DNA of 64,000 nt from Oryzias latipes (Eukaryota > Chordata > Actinopteri > Beloniformes > Adrianichthyidae): positions 372,001 through 436,000 of the forward strand of contig NC_019867.2 of the NCBI RefSeq assembly GCF_002234675.1, written 5' to 3'. This document shows, one piece after another, positions 20,780-31,362 of this stretch. The notes beneath the pieces were generated by a model that ran no database searches, was not told the origin of the DNA, and saw only the letters and a list, made by a program, of their open reading frames with translations. The translations under genes and the position numbers were made by a program. Positions within the stretch are counted from its first letter, which is position 1; each line of letters opens with the position of its first letter.

Positions 20780-23700
20780 CACGCCTGACCCACCAGGTCC
20801 ACCAGGTCCTTCAGGTCCTCCAGGTCCTTTATCTCCCCACCTGACCCACCAGGTCCTCCAGGTCCTCCATCTCCCCACCAGGTCCACCAGGTCCTTCAGG
20901 TCCTCCATCTCCCCACCAGGTCCACCAGGTCCTTCAGGTCCTCCATCTCCCCCACCAGGTCCTTCAGGTCCTCCAGGTCCTTTATGTCCCCACCTGACCC
21001 ACCAGGTCCTCCATCTCCCCACCTCACCCACCAGGTCCACCAGGTCCTCCATCTCCCCACCAGGTCCACCAGGTCCTTCAGGTCCTCCATCTCCCCACCA
21101 GGTCCTTTAGGTCCTCGGGGTCATTTATCTCCCCACCTGACCCACCAGGTCCCTCATCTCCCCACCAGACCCACCAGGTCCTCCAGGTCCTCCATCTCCC
21201 CACCAGGTCCTCCATCTCCCCCCCAGGTTCACCAGGTCCTTCAGGTCCTCCATCTCCCCACCAGGTCCTCCAGGTCCTTTATCTCCCCACCTGACTCACC
21301 ATGTCCTTCATCTCCTCACCAGGTCCACCAGGTCCTTCAGGTCCTCCAGGTCCTTTATCTCCCCACCTGACCCACCAGGTCCTCCATCTCACCACCAGGT
21401 CCACCAGGTCCTTCAGGTCCTCCATCTCCCTACCAGGTCCACCAGGTCCTTCAGGTCCTCCAGATCCTTTATCTCCCCACCTGACCCACCAGGTCCTCCA
21501 TCTCCCCACCTGACCCACCTGACCCACCAGGTCCTCCTGGCCCTTTATCTCCCCACCTGACCCACCAGGTCCTCCATCTCCCCACCAGGTCCTCCATCTC
21601 CCACCCTGTCCACCAGGTCCTTCAGGTCCTCCATCTCCCCACCAGGTCCTTCAGGTCCTCCAGGTCCTCCATCTCCCCACCTGACCCACCAGGTCCTCCA
21701 TCTCCCCACCTGACCCACCAGGTCCACCAGGTCCTTCAGGTCCTCCAGGTCCTTTATCTCCCCACCTGACCCACCAGGTCCTCCATCTCCTCACCAGGTC
21801 CTCCATCTCCCCACCCGGTCCTTCAGGTTCCCCATCTCCCCACCAGGTCCACCAGGTCCTTTATCTCCCCACCTGACCCACCAGGTCCTCCATCTCCCCA
21901 CCTGACCCACCAGGTCCTTCAGGTCCTTTATCTCCCCACCTGACCCACCAGGTCCTCCAGGTCCTCCATCTCCCCACCTCACCCACCAGGTCCACCAGGT
22001 CCTCCATCTCCCCACCAGGTCCACCAGGTCCTTCAGGTCCTCCATCTCCCCACCAGGTCCTTTAGGTCCTCGGGGTCATTTATCTCCCCACCTGACCCAC
22101 CAGGTCCCTCATCTTCCCACCAGACCCACCAGGTCCTCCATCTCCCCACCAGGTCCTCCATCTCCCCCCCAGGTTCACCAGGTCCTTCAGGTCCTCCATC
22201 TCCCCACCAGGTCCTTCAGGTCCTCCAGGTCCTTTATCTCCCCACCTGACTCACCATGTCCTTCATCTCCTCACCAGGTCCACCAGGTCCTTCAGGTCCT
22301 TTATCTCCCCACCTGACCCACCAGGTCCTCCATCTCCCCACCTGACCCACCACGTCCTCCAGGTCCTCCATCTCCCCACCTGACCCACCAGGTCCTCCAT
22401 CTCCCCACCAGGTCTACCAGGTCCTCCATCTCCCCACCAGGTCCACCAGGTCCTTCAGGTCCTCCATCTCCCCACCAGGTCCTTCAGGTCCTCCAGGTCC
22501 TTTATCTCCCCACCTGACCCACCAGGTCCTCCAGGTCCTCCATCTCCCCACCTCACCCACCAGGTCCACCAGGTCCTCCATCTCCCCACCAGGTCCACCA
22601 TGTCCTTCATGTCCTCCATCTCCCCACCAGGTCCTTTAGGTCCTCGGGGTCATTTATCTCCCCACCAGACCCACCAGGTCCTCCATCTCCCCACCAATTC
22701 CACCAGGTCCTCCATCTCCCCCCCAGGTTCACCAGGTCCTTCAGGTCCTCCATCTCCCCACCAGGTCCTTCAGGTCCTCCAGGTCCTTTATCTCCCCACC
22801 TGACTCACCATGTCCTTCATCTCCTCACCAGGTCCACCAGGTCCTTCAGGTCCTCCAGGTCCTCCATCTCCCCACCTGACCCACCAGGTCCTCCAGGTCC
22901 TCCATCTCCCCACCTGACCCACCAGGTCCTCCATCTCCCCACCAGGTCTACCAGGTCCTCCATCTCCCCACCAGGTCCACCAGGTCCTTCAGGTCGTCCA
23001 TCTCCCCACCAGGTCTTTCAGGTCCTCCAGGTCCTTTATCTCCCCAACTGACCCACCAGGTCCTCCAGGTCCTCCATCTCCCCACCTCACCCACCAGGTC
23101 CACCAGGTCCTCCATCTCCCCACCAGGTCCACCAGGTCCTTCAGATCCTCCATTTCCCCACCAGGTCCTCCTGGCCCTTTATCTCCCCACCTGACCCACC
23201 AGGTCCTCCATCTCCCTACCTGACCCACCAGGTCCTCCATCTCCCCACCAGGTCATCCATCTCCCACCCTGTCCACCAGGTCCTTCAGGTCCTCCATCTC
23301 CCCACCAGGTCCACCAGGTCCTTCAAGTCCTCCAGGTCCTCCATCTCCCCACCTGACCCACCAGGTCCACCAGGTCCTTCAGGTCCTCCAGGTCCTTTAT
23401 CTCCCCACCTGACCCACCAGGTCCTCCATCTCCCCACCTGACCCACCAGGTCCTCCATCTCCTCACCAGGTCCTCCATCTCCCCACCCGGTCCTTCAGGT
23501 TCCCCATCTCCCCACCAGGTCCACCAGGTCCTTCAGGTCCTTTATCTCCCCACCTGACCCACCAGGTCTTCCATCTCCCCACCTGACCCACCAGGTCCTT
23601 CAGGTCCTTTATCTCCCCACCTGACCCACCAGGTCCTCCATCTCCCCACCTCACCCACCAGGTCCACCAGGTCCTCCATCTCCCCACCAGGTCCACCAGG

Positions 23701-26572
23701 TCCTTCTGGTCCTCCATCTCCCCACCAGGTCCTTTAGGTCCTCGGGGTCATTTATCTCCCCACCTGACCCACCAGGTCCCTCATCTTCCCACCAGACCCA
23801 CCAGGTCCTCCATCTCCCCACCAGGTCCACCAGGTCCTCCATCTCCCCCCCAGGTTCACCAGGTCCTTCAGGTCCTCCATCTCCCCACCAGGTCCTTCAG
23901 GTCCTCCAGGTCCTTTATCTCCCCACCTGACTCACCATGTCCTTCATCTCCTCACCAGGTCCACCAGGTCCTTCAGGTCCTTTATCTCCCCACCTGACCC
24001 ACCAGGTCCTCCATCTCCCCACCTGACCCACCAGGTCCTCAAGGTCCTCCATCTCCCCACCTGACCCACCAGGTCCTCCATCTCCCCACCAGGTCTACCA
24101 GGTCCTCCATCTCCCCACCAGGTCCACCAGGTCCTTCAGGTCGTCCATCTCCCCACCAGGTCCTTCAGGTCCTCCAGGTCCTTTATCTCCCCACCTGACC
24201 CACCAGGTCCTCCATCTCCCCACCTCACCCACCAGGCCCACCAGGTCCTCCATCTCCCCACCAGGTCCACCAGGTCCTTCAGGTCCTCCATCTCCCCACC
24301 AGGTCCTTTAGGTCCTCTGGGTCATTTATCTCCCCACCAGACCCACCAGGTCCTCCATCTCCCCACCATTTCCACCAGGTCCTCCATCTCCCCCCAGGTT
24401 CACCAGGTCCTTCAGGTCCTCCATCTCCCCACCAGGTCCTTCAGGTCCTCCAGGTCCTTTATCTCCCCACCTGACTCACCATGTCCTTCATCTCCTCACC
24501 AGGTCCACCAGGTCCTTCAGGTCCTCCAGGTCCTCCATCTCCCCACCTGACCCACCAGGTCCTCCAGGTCCTCCATCTCCCCACCTGACCCACCAGGTCC
24601 TCCATCTCCCCACCTGACCCACCAGGTCCTCCATCTCCCCACCAGGTCTACCAGGTCCTCCATCTCCCCACCAGGTCCACCAGGTGCTTCAGGTCCTCCA
24701 TCTCCCCACCAGGTCCTTCAGGTCCTCCAGGTCCTTTATCTCCCCACCTGACCCACCAGGTCCTCCAGGTCCTCCACCTCACCCACCAGGTCCACCAGGT
24801 CCTCCATCTCCCCACCAGGTCCACCAGGTCCTTCATGTCCTCCATCTCCCCACCAGGTCCTTTAGGTCCTCGGGGTCATTTATCTCCCCACCAGACCCAC
24901 CAGGTCCTCCATCTCCCCACCAATTCTACCAGGTCCTCCATCTCCCCACCATTTCCACCAGGTCCTCCATCTCCCCCCAGGTTCACCAGGTCCTTCAGGT
25001 CCTCCATCTCCCCACCAGGTCCTTCAGGTCCTCCAGGTCCTTTATCTCCCCACCTGACCCACCAGGTCCTCCAGGTCCTCCATCTCCTCACCTGACCCAC
25101 CAGGTCCTCCATCTCCCCACCAGGTCCTCCATCTCCCCACCAGGTCCACCAGGTCCTTCAGGTCCTCCATCTCCCCACCAGGTCCTTCAGGTCCTTTATC
25201 TCCCCACCTGACCCACCAGGTCCTCCAGGTCCTCCATCTCCCCACCTCACCCACCAGGTCCACCAGGTCCTCCATCTCCCCACCAGGTCCACCAGGTCCT
25301 TCAGGTCCTCCATCTCCCCACCAGGTCCTTTAGGTCCTCAGGGTCATTTATCTCCCCACCAGACCCACCAGGTCCTCCATCTCCCCACCAATTCCACCAG
25401 GTCCTCCATCTCCCCCCCAGGTTCACCAGGTCCTTCAGGTCCTCCATCTCCCCACCAGGTCCTTCAGGTCCTCCAGGTCCTTTATCTCCCCACCTGACTC
25501 ACCATGTCCTTCATCTCCTCACCAGGTCCACCAGGTCCTTCAGGTCCTCCAGGTCCTCCATCTCCCCACCTGACCCACCAGGTTTCCATCTCCCCACCTG
25601 ACCCACCAGGTCCTCCATCTCCCCACCTGACCCACCAGGTCCTCCATCTCCCCACCAGGTCTACCAGGTCCTCCATCTCCCCACCAGGTCCACCAGGTCC
25701 TTCAGGTCCTCCATCTCCCCACCAGGTCCTTCAGGTCCTCCAGGTCCTTTATCTCCCCACCTGACCCACCAGGTCCTCCATCTCCCCACCTCACCCACCA
25801 GGTCCACCAGGTCCTCCATCTCCCCACCAGGTCCACCAGGTCCTTCAGGTCCTCCATTTCCCCACCAGGTCCTTTAGGTCCTCGGGGTCATTTATCTCCC
25901 CACCTGACCCACCAGGTCCCTCATCTCCCCACCAGACCCACCAGGTCCTCCATCTCCCTACCAGGTCCACCAGGTCCTCCATCTCCCCCCCAGGTTCACC
26001 AGGTCCTTCAGGTCCTCCATCTCCCCACCAGGTCCTTCAGGTCCTCCAGGTCCTTTATCTCCCCACCTGACCCACCAGGTCCTCCATCTCCCCACCAGGT
26101 CTACCAGGTCCTCCATCTCCCCACCAGGTCCACCAGGTCCTTCAGGTCCTCCATCTCCCCACCAGGTCCTTCAGGTCCTCCAGGTCCTTTATCTCCCCAC
26201 CTGACCCACCAGGTCCTCCAGGTCCTCCATCTCCCCACCTCACCCACCAGGTCCACCAGGTCCTCCATCTCCCCACCAGGTCCACCAGGTCCTCCATTTC
26301 CCCACCAGGTCCTTTAGGTCCTCGGGGTCATTTATCTCCCCACCTGACCCACCAGGTCCCTCATCTCCCCACCAGACCCACCAGGTCCTCCATCTCCCTA
26401 CCAGGTCCACCAGGTCCTCCATCTCCCCCCCAGGTTCACCAGGTCCTTCAGGTCCTCCATCTCCCCACCAGGTCCTTCAGGTCCTCCAGGTCCTTTATCT
26501 CCCCACCTGACCCACCAGGTCCTCCATCTCCCCACCTGACCCACCAGGTCCTCCAGGTCCTCCATCTCCACA
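20780..26572. repeat. 5.8-kb pyrimidine-rich minisatellite (CCACCAGGTCCT type)
   Basis: Tandem array of short modules, mainly CACCAGGTCCACCAGGTCCT, TCAGGTCCTCCATCTCCC and TTTATCTCCCCACCTGACCC, built on a 9-bp core (CAGGTCCTC) with a longer, irregular super-period. A rarer marker module (CCTTTAGGTCCTCGGGGTCA) recurs at about 21,103, 22,057, 22,629, 23,731, 24,859, 25,328 and 25,872, so higher-order units run from roughly 450 to over 1,000 bp. The plus strand is strongly C/T-rich. Translated frames look collagen-like (GPPGPSGPP) or like [11 protein letters not shown] depending on frame, but frames switch constantly and are not proteins. Confidence 0.95.
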
Positions 26573-26798
26573 TGAGGTGGAGAACAATGTATTTTTAAAC
26601 ATGGGACCAACTACCTAAAGAGAAAGTGACATCAGTCATGTCGTCACTACGTCACCTGGTGTCAGCAATTTCACTGACAGTGAAGGACAGAAAGAATCGT
26701 GTGTATCATCCGTGTGTTCGTGTCACATTTGTGCACAGTAACACAAGTCTTAGGGAGCTTTCAGGGGATCCGATCCACACCAGAACTGGTCCTCTCTT
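26573..26798. other. Short unique spacer
   Basis: About 225 bp of ordinary sequence between the minisatellite and the first MITE copy; nothing recognised. Confidence 0.4.
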
Positions 26799-27687
26799 AT
26801 CCCTTGTGCTATCTTAGATGACCCCCCCCCCCCCCCCCCCCCTCACGTTGACGTGTTCTCCCTACCATGACAAAGGTGGATAAAGGTGGAAAGATTTCAT
26901 GTAATCCATGGACACCAGTGAACAGTTTGACAGTCCTGCAGCGTCTCTGCATCCTGGACAGGGATGTGGAGGAGGACAGATACCTGGGAGTGACTATCCA
27001 CAGCAGACTGAGCTGGAGGAAGCTGAGGTCCTTCAATGTGTGGATGGAGATCTTCTAGCAGTCTGTGGGGGCCAGCACCTTGTTCTCGTCTGTGGTCTGC
27101 TGGGGGGGGGCAGCAGCATTGCAGTCAGTGACACCAACAGACTGAAGAAGCCGATCAGGAAGGCGGGTTCTGTCATTGGCTGCAAACAGGAATCATTTGA
27201 AGCAGTGATGGAGAGGAGGTCACTGAACAAGATCTTATCCATCATGGACAACCCGGACCATCCTCTCCATCCGGTTCTGGACAAACAGCAGAGCTGCTTT
27301 TCTAGGAGACTCAGACAGCTCCGCTCCAAAACTGCCCGGTACCAGAAATCCGTCATACCCAATGCAACAACCCTGTACAACAACTCACTATGCAAAAGAC
27401 AACCTTTGAACATTAGTTTTTATTACCTATTTATTTTTATTTTGCACATTTCTTTTGTGCATCTTTTTACCTGCACTGTTCTGTAAATAGCTTTTTAAAA
27501 TATACTACCTTGTTGTTTGCATTTATGTTACATTTTCTTTGTTCTTGTTTTTTTATATTATTATTAGTCTTTTTTTCCCCCTCTGTTGTCAGTTGCTATG
27601 GCGACACACATTTCCCACGTGTGGGATCAATAAAGTATTTCTGATTCTGAAGATCACAAATCATTGAAGAAAAATTGTTCAGAGCAC
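26799..27687. mobile_element. MITE copy 1, interrupted by a LINE and 3'-truncated
   Basis: The left end (26,799) reads TATCCCTTGTGCTATCTTAG, the same as the other three MITE copies in this window apart from one base. The element continues to TCCATGGACACCAGTGAA (26,922), is interrupted by a LINE tail, then resumes at 27,648 with TGAAGATCACAAATCATTGA and runs into GTTCAGAGCAC. The right third with the terminal repeat is missing; the sequence instead passes directly into a 282-bp duplicated segment. A C22 homopolymer lies at about 26,821-26,842. Confidence 0.8.
26923..27647 (+). mobile_element. Non-LTR retrotransposon (LINE) 3' end inside MITE copy 1
   Basis: The plus strand encodes, with frame breaks, the C-terminus of a fish LINE reverse transcriptase: DRYLGVTIHSRLSWRK, LRSFNVWMEIF, then ANRL-type DTNRLKKPIRKAGSVIGC, MERRSLNKILSIMDNPDHP and LYNNSL. 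The 3' UTR ends with GTGTGGGATCAATAAAGTAT followed by a TTCTGATTC tail. It is flanked by a 4-bp duplication (TGAA at 26,919-26,922 and 27,648-27,651). It is 5'-truncated, which is normal for LINE insertions. A poly-G run near 27,105 breaks the frame. Confidence 0.85.
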
Positions 27688-27966
27688 CTCTTTTATATGA
27701 CCTCACCTGTGTGACTCTGCAGCCTGTCAGTCTCTCACGGGGGGGGGTCCTGCCTGCCTTTGATCCACTGACCTGGAGCTGCTGTGAGGAATGGTCTGAC
27801 ATCACCTGAGATCATCAGAGGAAGTGGAGGCGGGACTTAGGAAAGGCAGCCAGGTGGGACCCGCCCCAATGAGAGACTGATCACCGAATCTTGATGACCT
27901 TTGAGTGAAAAAGCCCTGGACTGAGGTGGGGGGGCTGTTTTACAGTTTGAAAACAGATTTGGAGTT
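27685..27966. repeat. 282-bp duplicated segment, copy A
   Basis: From CACCTCTTTTATATGACCTC to CAGATTTGGAGTT this segment is almost identical to 46,423-46,704; I see one difference (ACTGACC versus ACCGACC). Here it follows MITE copy 1 directly; at the other locus it precedes a MITE. No coding content seen. Confidence 0.9.
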
Positions 27967-28039
27967 TCTTTACGGTCCACTTGGTTCTGGTAAAAAGGGT
28001 AGCCTTCTGTTTCTATGTTCAAGGTCCAAACGCTTTGCA

Positions 28040-28111
28040 GACACACACACACACACACACCCACACACACAGACACAGTCAGACACACACACACACACAC
28101 ACACAGACACA
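28040..28111. repeat. (CA)n microsatellite
   Basis: Two CA-dinucleotide tracts separated by a short interrupted stretch with CACAGACACAGTCAGACAC. Confidence 0.95.
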
Positions 28112-28557
28112 CCTGCAGATGAACTCTGGTGCGGTTCACTTCAGTGTGACAGAGTCAGAGACAGAGTTTCCAAAGAGAGGAGCAGAATTATGGAAGGTTA
28201 TTCATGCAACTAAAATGGAAACCAAAGTCAAGTTTGGAAATAAACACCAAACCAGCCAATCACAGGGAAGAGGGTTCCTGCTGATTGGTCAGGATTCCCT
28301 CCAATCACGTGTCTTTATCTCAGAACCTGGTGGTCAATAGACCAACACGGTTCTTCCCACTGAGACTCTGACTGAAGGAAATCTTTAAAGGCGGAGATGA
28401 AGCAGCAGGACTCATGAAGGATCAGAAACTAACCCTTCTAGAACTCTGCTACTGCAGAACCTCTTCAAAAGTGAAGCATCGGATCAGAACATCGTCACAG
28501 ATCCACCGGCCTCCAAACAGTCACTGAGCGCTTCTCACTTCCTGTTTGTGCTTTCAG
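28112..28557. other. Non-coding, intron side of the FAM240-like exon
   Basis: Ordinary sequence ending in a strong acceptor tract (CTTCCTGTTTGTGCTTTCAG) at 28,557. I could not find an upstream coding exon of the FAM240-like gene here. Confidence 0.45.
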
Positions 28558-28669
28558 GCTGAGGCAGGAGTGGCTGGTCCGTCTGGAGAACCGAACCGAA
28601 CACCTGAAGAACTTCAACGAGAACTTCCTGACCAGGATGTCGATGGAAAACCAGGCCGACCAGCAGTGA
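28558..28669 (+). CDS. FAM240-like protein, terminal coding exon only
   Basis: After the acceptor at 28,557 the frame reads LRQEWLVRLENRTEHLKNFN, then ENFLTRMSMENQADQQ and a TGA at 28,667-28,669 (36 residues). This resembles the C-terminal half of the small vertebrate FAM240 proteins, whose last exon starts with a LREEW.QRLE motif. The match is from memory and covers one short exon. In mammals FAM240A sits next to LRRC2, and here LRRC2 is the nearest gene to the left, which supports the call. Earlier exons (with the FW-rich N-terminal motif) were not found; about 8 kb of minisatellite and transposon DNA lies in between. Function of the family is unknown. The other frame through this exon runs on into the 21-bp repeat and is not the gene. 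Confidence 0.55.
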
Positions 28670-28682
28670 TGGGGGCCCCCAG

Positions 28683-29903
28683 ACGTTCTTCTGCTCACAT
28701 CCAGACGTTCTGCTGCCCACATCCAGACGTTCTGCTGCTCACATCCAGACGTTCTGCTGCTCACATCCAGACGTTCTTCTGCTCACATCCAGACGTTCTG
28801 CTGCCCACATCCAGACGTTCTTCTGCTCACATCCAGACGTTCTGCTGCTCACATCCAGACGTTCTTTTGCTCACATCCAGACGTTCTTCTGCTCACATCC
28901 AGACGTTCTGCTGCCCACATCCAGACGTTCTGCTGCCCACATCCAGACGTTCTTCTTCTCACATCCAGACGTTCTTCTGCTCACATCCAGACGTTCTGCT
29001 GCCCACATCCAGACGTTCTTCTGCTCACATCCAGACGTTCTGCTGCCCACATCCAGACGTTCTTCTGCTCACATCCAGACGTTCTTCTGCTCACATCCAG
29101 ACGTTCTTCTGCTCACATCCAGACGTTCTTCTGCTCACATCCAGACGTTCTTCTGCTCACATCCAGACGTTCTTCTGCTCACATCCAGACGTTCTGCTGC
29201 CCACATCCAGACGTTCTGCTGCTCACATCCAGACGTTCTGCTGCCCACATCCAGACGTTCTTTTGCTCACATCCAGACGTTCTTCTGCTCACATCCAGAC
29301 GTTCTGCTGCCCACATCCAGACGTTCTTTTGCTCACATCCAGACGTTCTTTTGCTCACATCCAGACGTTCTGCTGCTCACATCCAGACGTTCTTCTGCTC
29401 ACATCCAGACGTTCTTCTGCTCACATCCAGACGTTCTGCTGCCCACATCCAGACGTTCTGCTGCTCACATCCAGACGTTCTGCTGCTCACATCCAGACGT
29501 TCTTCTGCTCACATCCAGACGTTCTTTTGCTCACATCCAGACGTTCTGCTGCTCACATCCAGACGTTCTGCTGCTCACATCCAGACGTTCTTCTGCTCAC
29601 ATCCAGACGTTCTGCTGCCCACATCCAGACGTTCTTCTGCTCACATCCAGACGTTCTGCTGCCCACATCCAGACGTTCTTTTGCTCACATCCAGACGTTC
29701 TTCTGCTCACATCCAGACGTTCTTCTGCTCACATCCAGACGTTCTTCTGCTCACATCCAGACGTTCTGCTGCTCACATCCAGACGTTCTTCTGCTCACAT
29801 CCAGACGTTCTTCTGCTCACATCCAGACGTTCTGCTGCTCACATCCAGACGTTCTGCTGCCCACATCCAGACGTTCTTCTGCTCACATCCAGACGTTCTC
29901 ATA
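28683..29903. repeat. 21-bp minisatellite after the FAM240-like stop codon
   Basis: About 58 units of 21 bp, consensus TCTGCTCACATCCAGACGTT plus C. Variation is almost confined to a few positions: TTCTTCTGCTC, TTCTGCTGCTC, TTCTGCTGCCC and TTCTTTTGCTC. Because 21 is a multiple of three and the unit lacks stop codons in forward frames, a 465-residue open frame (SAHIQTF repeats) runs through it. It starts 13 bp after the FAM240-like stop codon, so it probably lies in that gene's 3' UTR. Confidence 0.95.
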
Positions 29904-30236
29904 CAGATATAAACTGCGTTCAGTGACGGTTGATGTTCTGTGATGAAACCCATCTGTAGATTCTCACACAGAACCCAGAGAAGTCCTGAACCCAGAAACC
30001 CGGACTCTTTCAGAAACACTCATCTAGGTCAGATTGAGAACATTTGCGTCAAAACGTTCGGACTGTTTTGCTGCTGGAAGTCAGAACCCGCCTGGTCCTG
30101 CATCCACTGAAGCTGCTGCAGGACAACTTTGGGCTTCAGCTTCAGGTGAAACCCAAACGTTCTCAAAAACGTAACGCAGAGCAGCAGCTGAAGCTGAAAA
30201 ACTTCTGTCACTATAACGGCATCAAAATATCCGCCT
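29904..30236. other. Non-coding spacer
   Basis: Unique sequence between the 21-bp minisatellite and MITE copy 2; nothing recognised. Confidence 0.4.
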
Positions 30237-30447
30237 TAACCCTTGTGCTATCGTAGATGACCCCCCCCTTCCATTGACGTGTTCTCCCTACCATGACAAA
30301 GGTGGATAAAGGTGGAAAGATTTCATGTAATCCATGGACACCAGTGAAGATCACAAATCATTGAAGAGAAAAGGTTCAGAGCACTGTCTAGTGGGTCTAG
30401 ATGACCCCACTCCCAACGGTAAAGTGCCTAGGATAGAACAAGGGTTA
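30237..30447. mobile_element. MITE copy 2, uninterrupted (211 bp)
   Basis: The cleanest copy of the family. It begins TAACCCTTGTGCTATCGTAG and ends CCTAGGATAGAACAAGGGTT plus A, giving terminal inverted repeats of about 16 bp (TAACCCTTGTGCTATC / GATAGCACAAGGGTTA, one mismatch here). Internal markers: CATGACAAAGGTGGATAAAG, ATGGACACCAGTGAAGATCA and GTCTAGTGGGTCTAGATGAC. No coding capacity. The target duplication may be TA alone, so the superfamily is uncertain. Confidence 0.85.
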
Positions 30448-31362
30448 CACGTTAGCGCCGCGAATTTTAGGCCACATTTGGGTTTTTCCGTTAGACTTGA
30501 ATCTCTAGAACCTTTGAAACTTCTTTCAGGAACAGTGTTGGAACGTTAGAACAAGTTCAGGTTGGAATAAACTAGTGTGAAGAGTTCTGTGGATTCTTTG
30601 TTTTTATATATTTATATGTCCAGTTGATCCCATAAACTGCTTTTCTCTGGAACAGAACGCCGTTAAAGTGCATCAATGCCGTCACACATCATTCAGACAC
30701 ATTTCAGTCCAAACGTTTGTCTCATTTCCTAGAGAAAAGTTCATTTAAACACGACCTTTAACCCCACGATCTGCACTCAAAAACCCCTCAATGAAAGTCT
30801 TTGCCCCCCTCCCTGAGAAACGATTTCTTCATCACACATTGAAGCTTCTGTGTTCATCAGCAGCTGAAGGAACAGATGTTGATCTGAAACGGTGTCTCCT
30901 GAAGTCTGGATGTTCTGAACATCTTCAGGTTCTCCCACGGCCTCTGACACGTTTCCAGGAGTCACACGGACGTTCCTGCAGCTTTAGAACTTCAGAGATC
31001 CATCAGAGAACCTTCGGTGGAACCATCAATCAAAACGGCTCCACAAAGAGATCTCATCCTGAAAGCAGTAGAAGATGGTTCCCGATCCAACAGTCAGAAG
31101 AACAAACGCGGATCCATGAAGGAAAAAGACACGGCTGAGGAACAAGAACCCAGAGGAACATCTGGATGAGCCACAAACGGACCTTCCTGGGAGGAGAACG
31201 ATTCTGCTCTGAAAGCTTCACAGTCACACATTCACATTGACAACTGCAGGAAACACTGACGCAACATGATAATACCCCTCAGGGGGCAAATACTTTCCCT
31301 CCATCTGAGACGCTGAGGTCGTGAGGTCACCCTGAAAGTCCGCTTGCTGTCACTGAGCGCGC
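30448..31362. other. Non-coding stretch downstream of NUDT18
   Basis: Includes the presumed 3' UTR of the minus-strand NUDT18 gene. No coding exon or mobile-element ends recognised. Confidence 0.4.

Noticed and set aside
24684-25211. Collagen-like open frames (GPPGPSGPP) in the 20.8-26.6 kb array
   Set aside because: Frames shift between modules, both strands give open frames, and there are no splice-bounded Gly-X-Y exons or collagen end domains.
26908-27486. 192-codon frame as a host gene
   Set aside because: Encodes fragments of a LINE reverse transcriptase broken by frameshifts.
28546-29943. 465-codon open frame with SAHIQTF repeats
   Set aside because: It is a translation of the 21-bp minisatellite; the plausible exon in this region uses another frame and stops at 28,669.
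30233-30451. TTAA target duplication (piggyBac-like) for the short MITE family
   Set aside because: The left flank often gives TTAA but the right flank is always TTAC, so the outer bases belong to the terminal repeat and the superfamily stays open.
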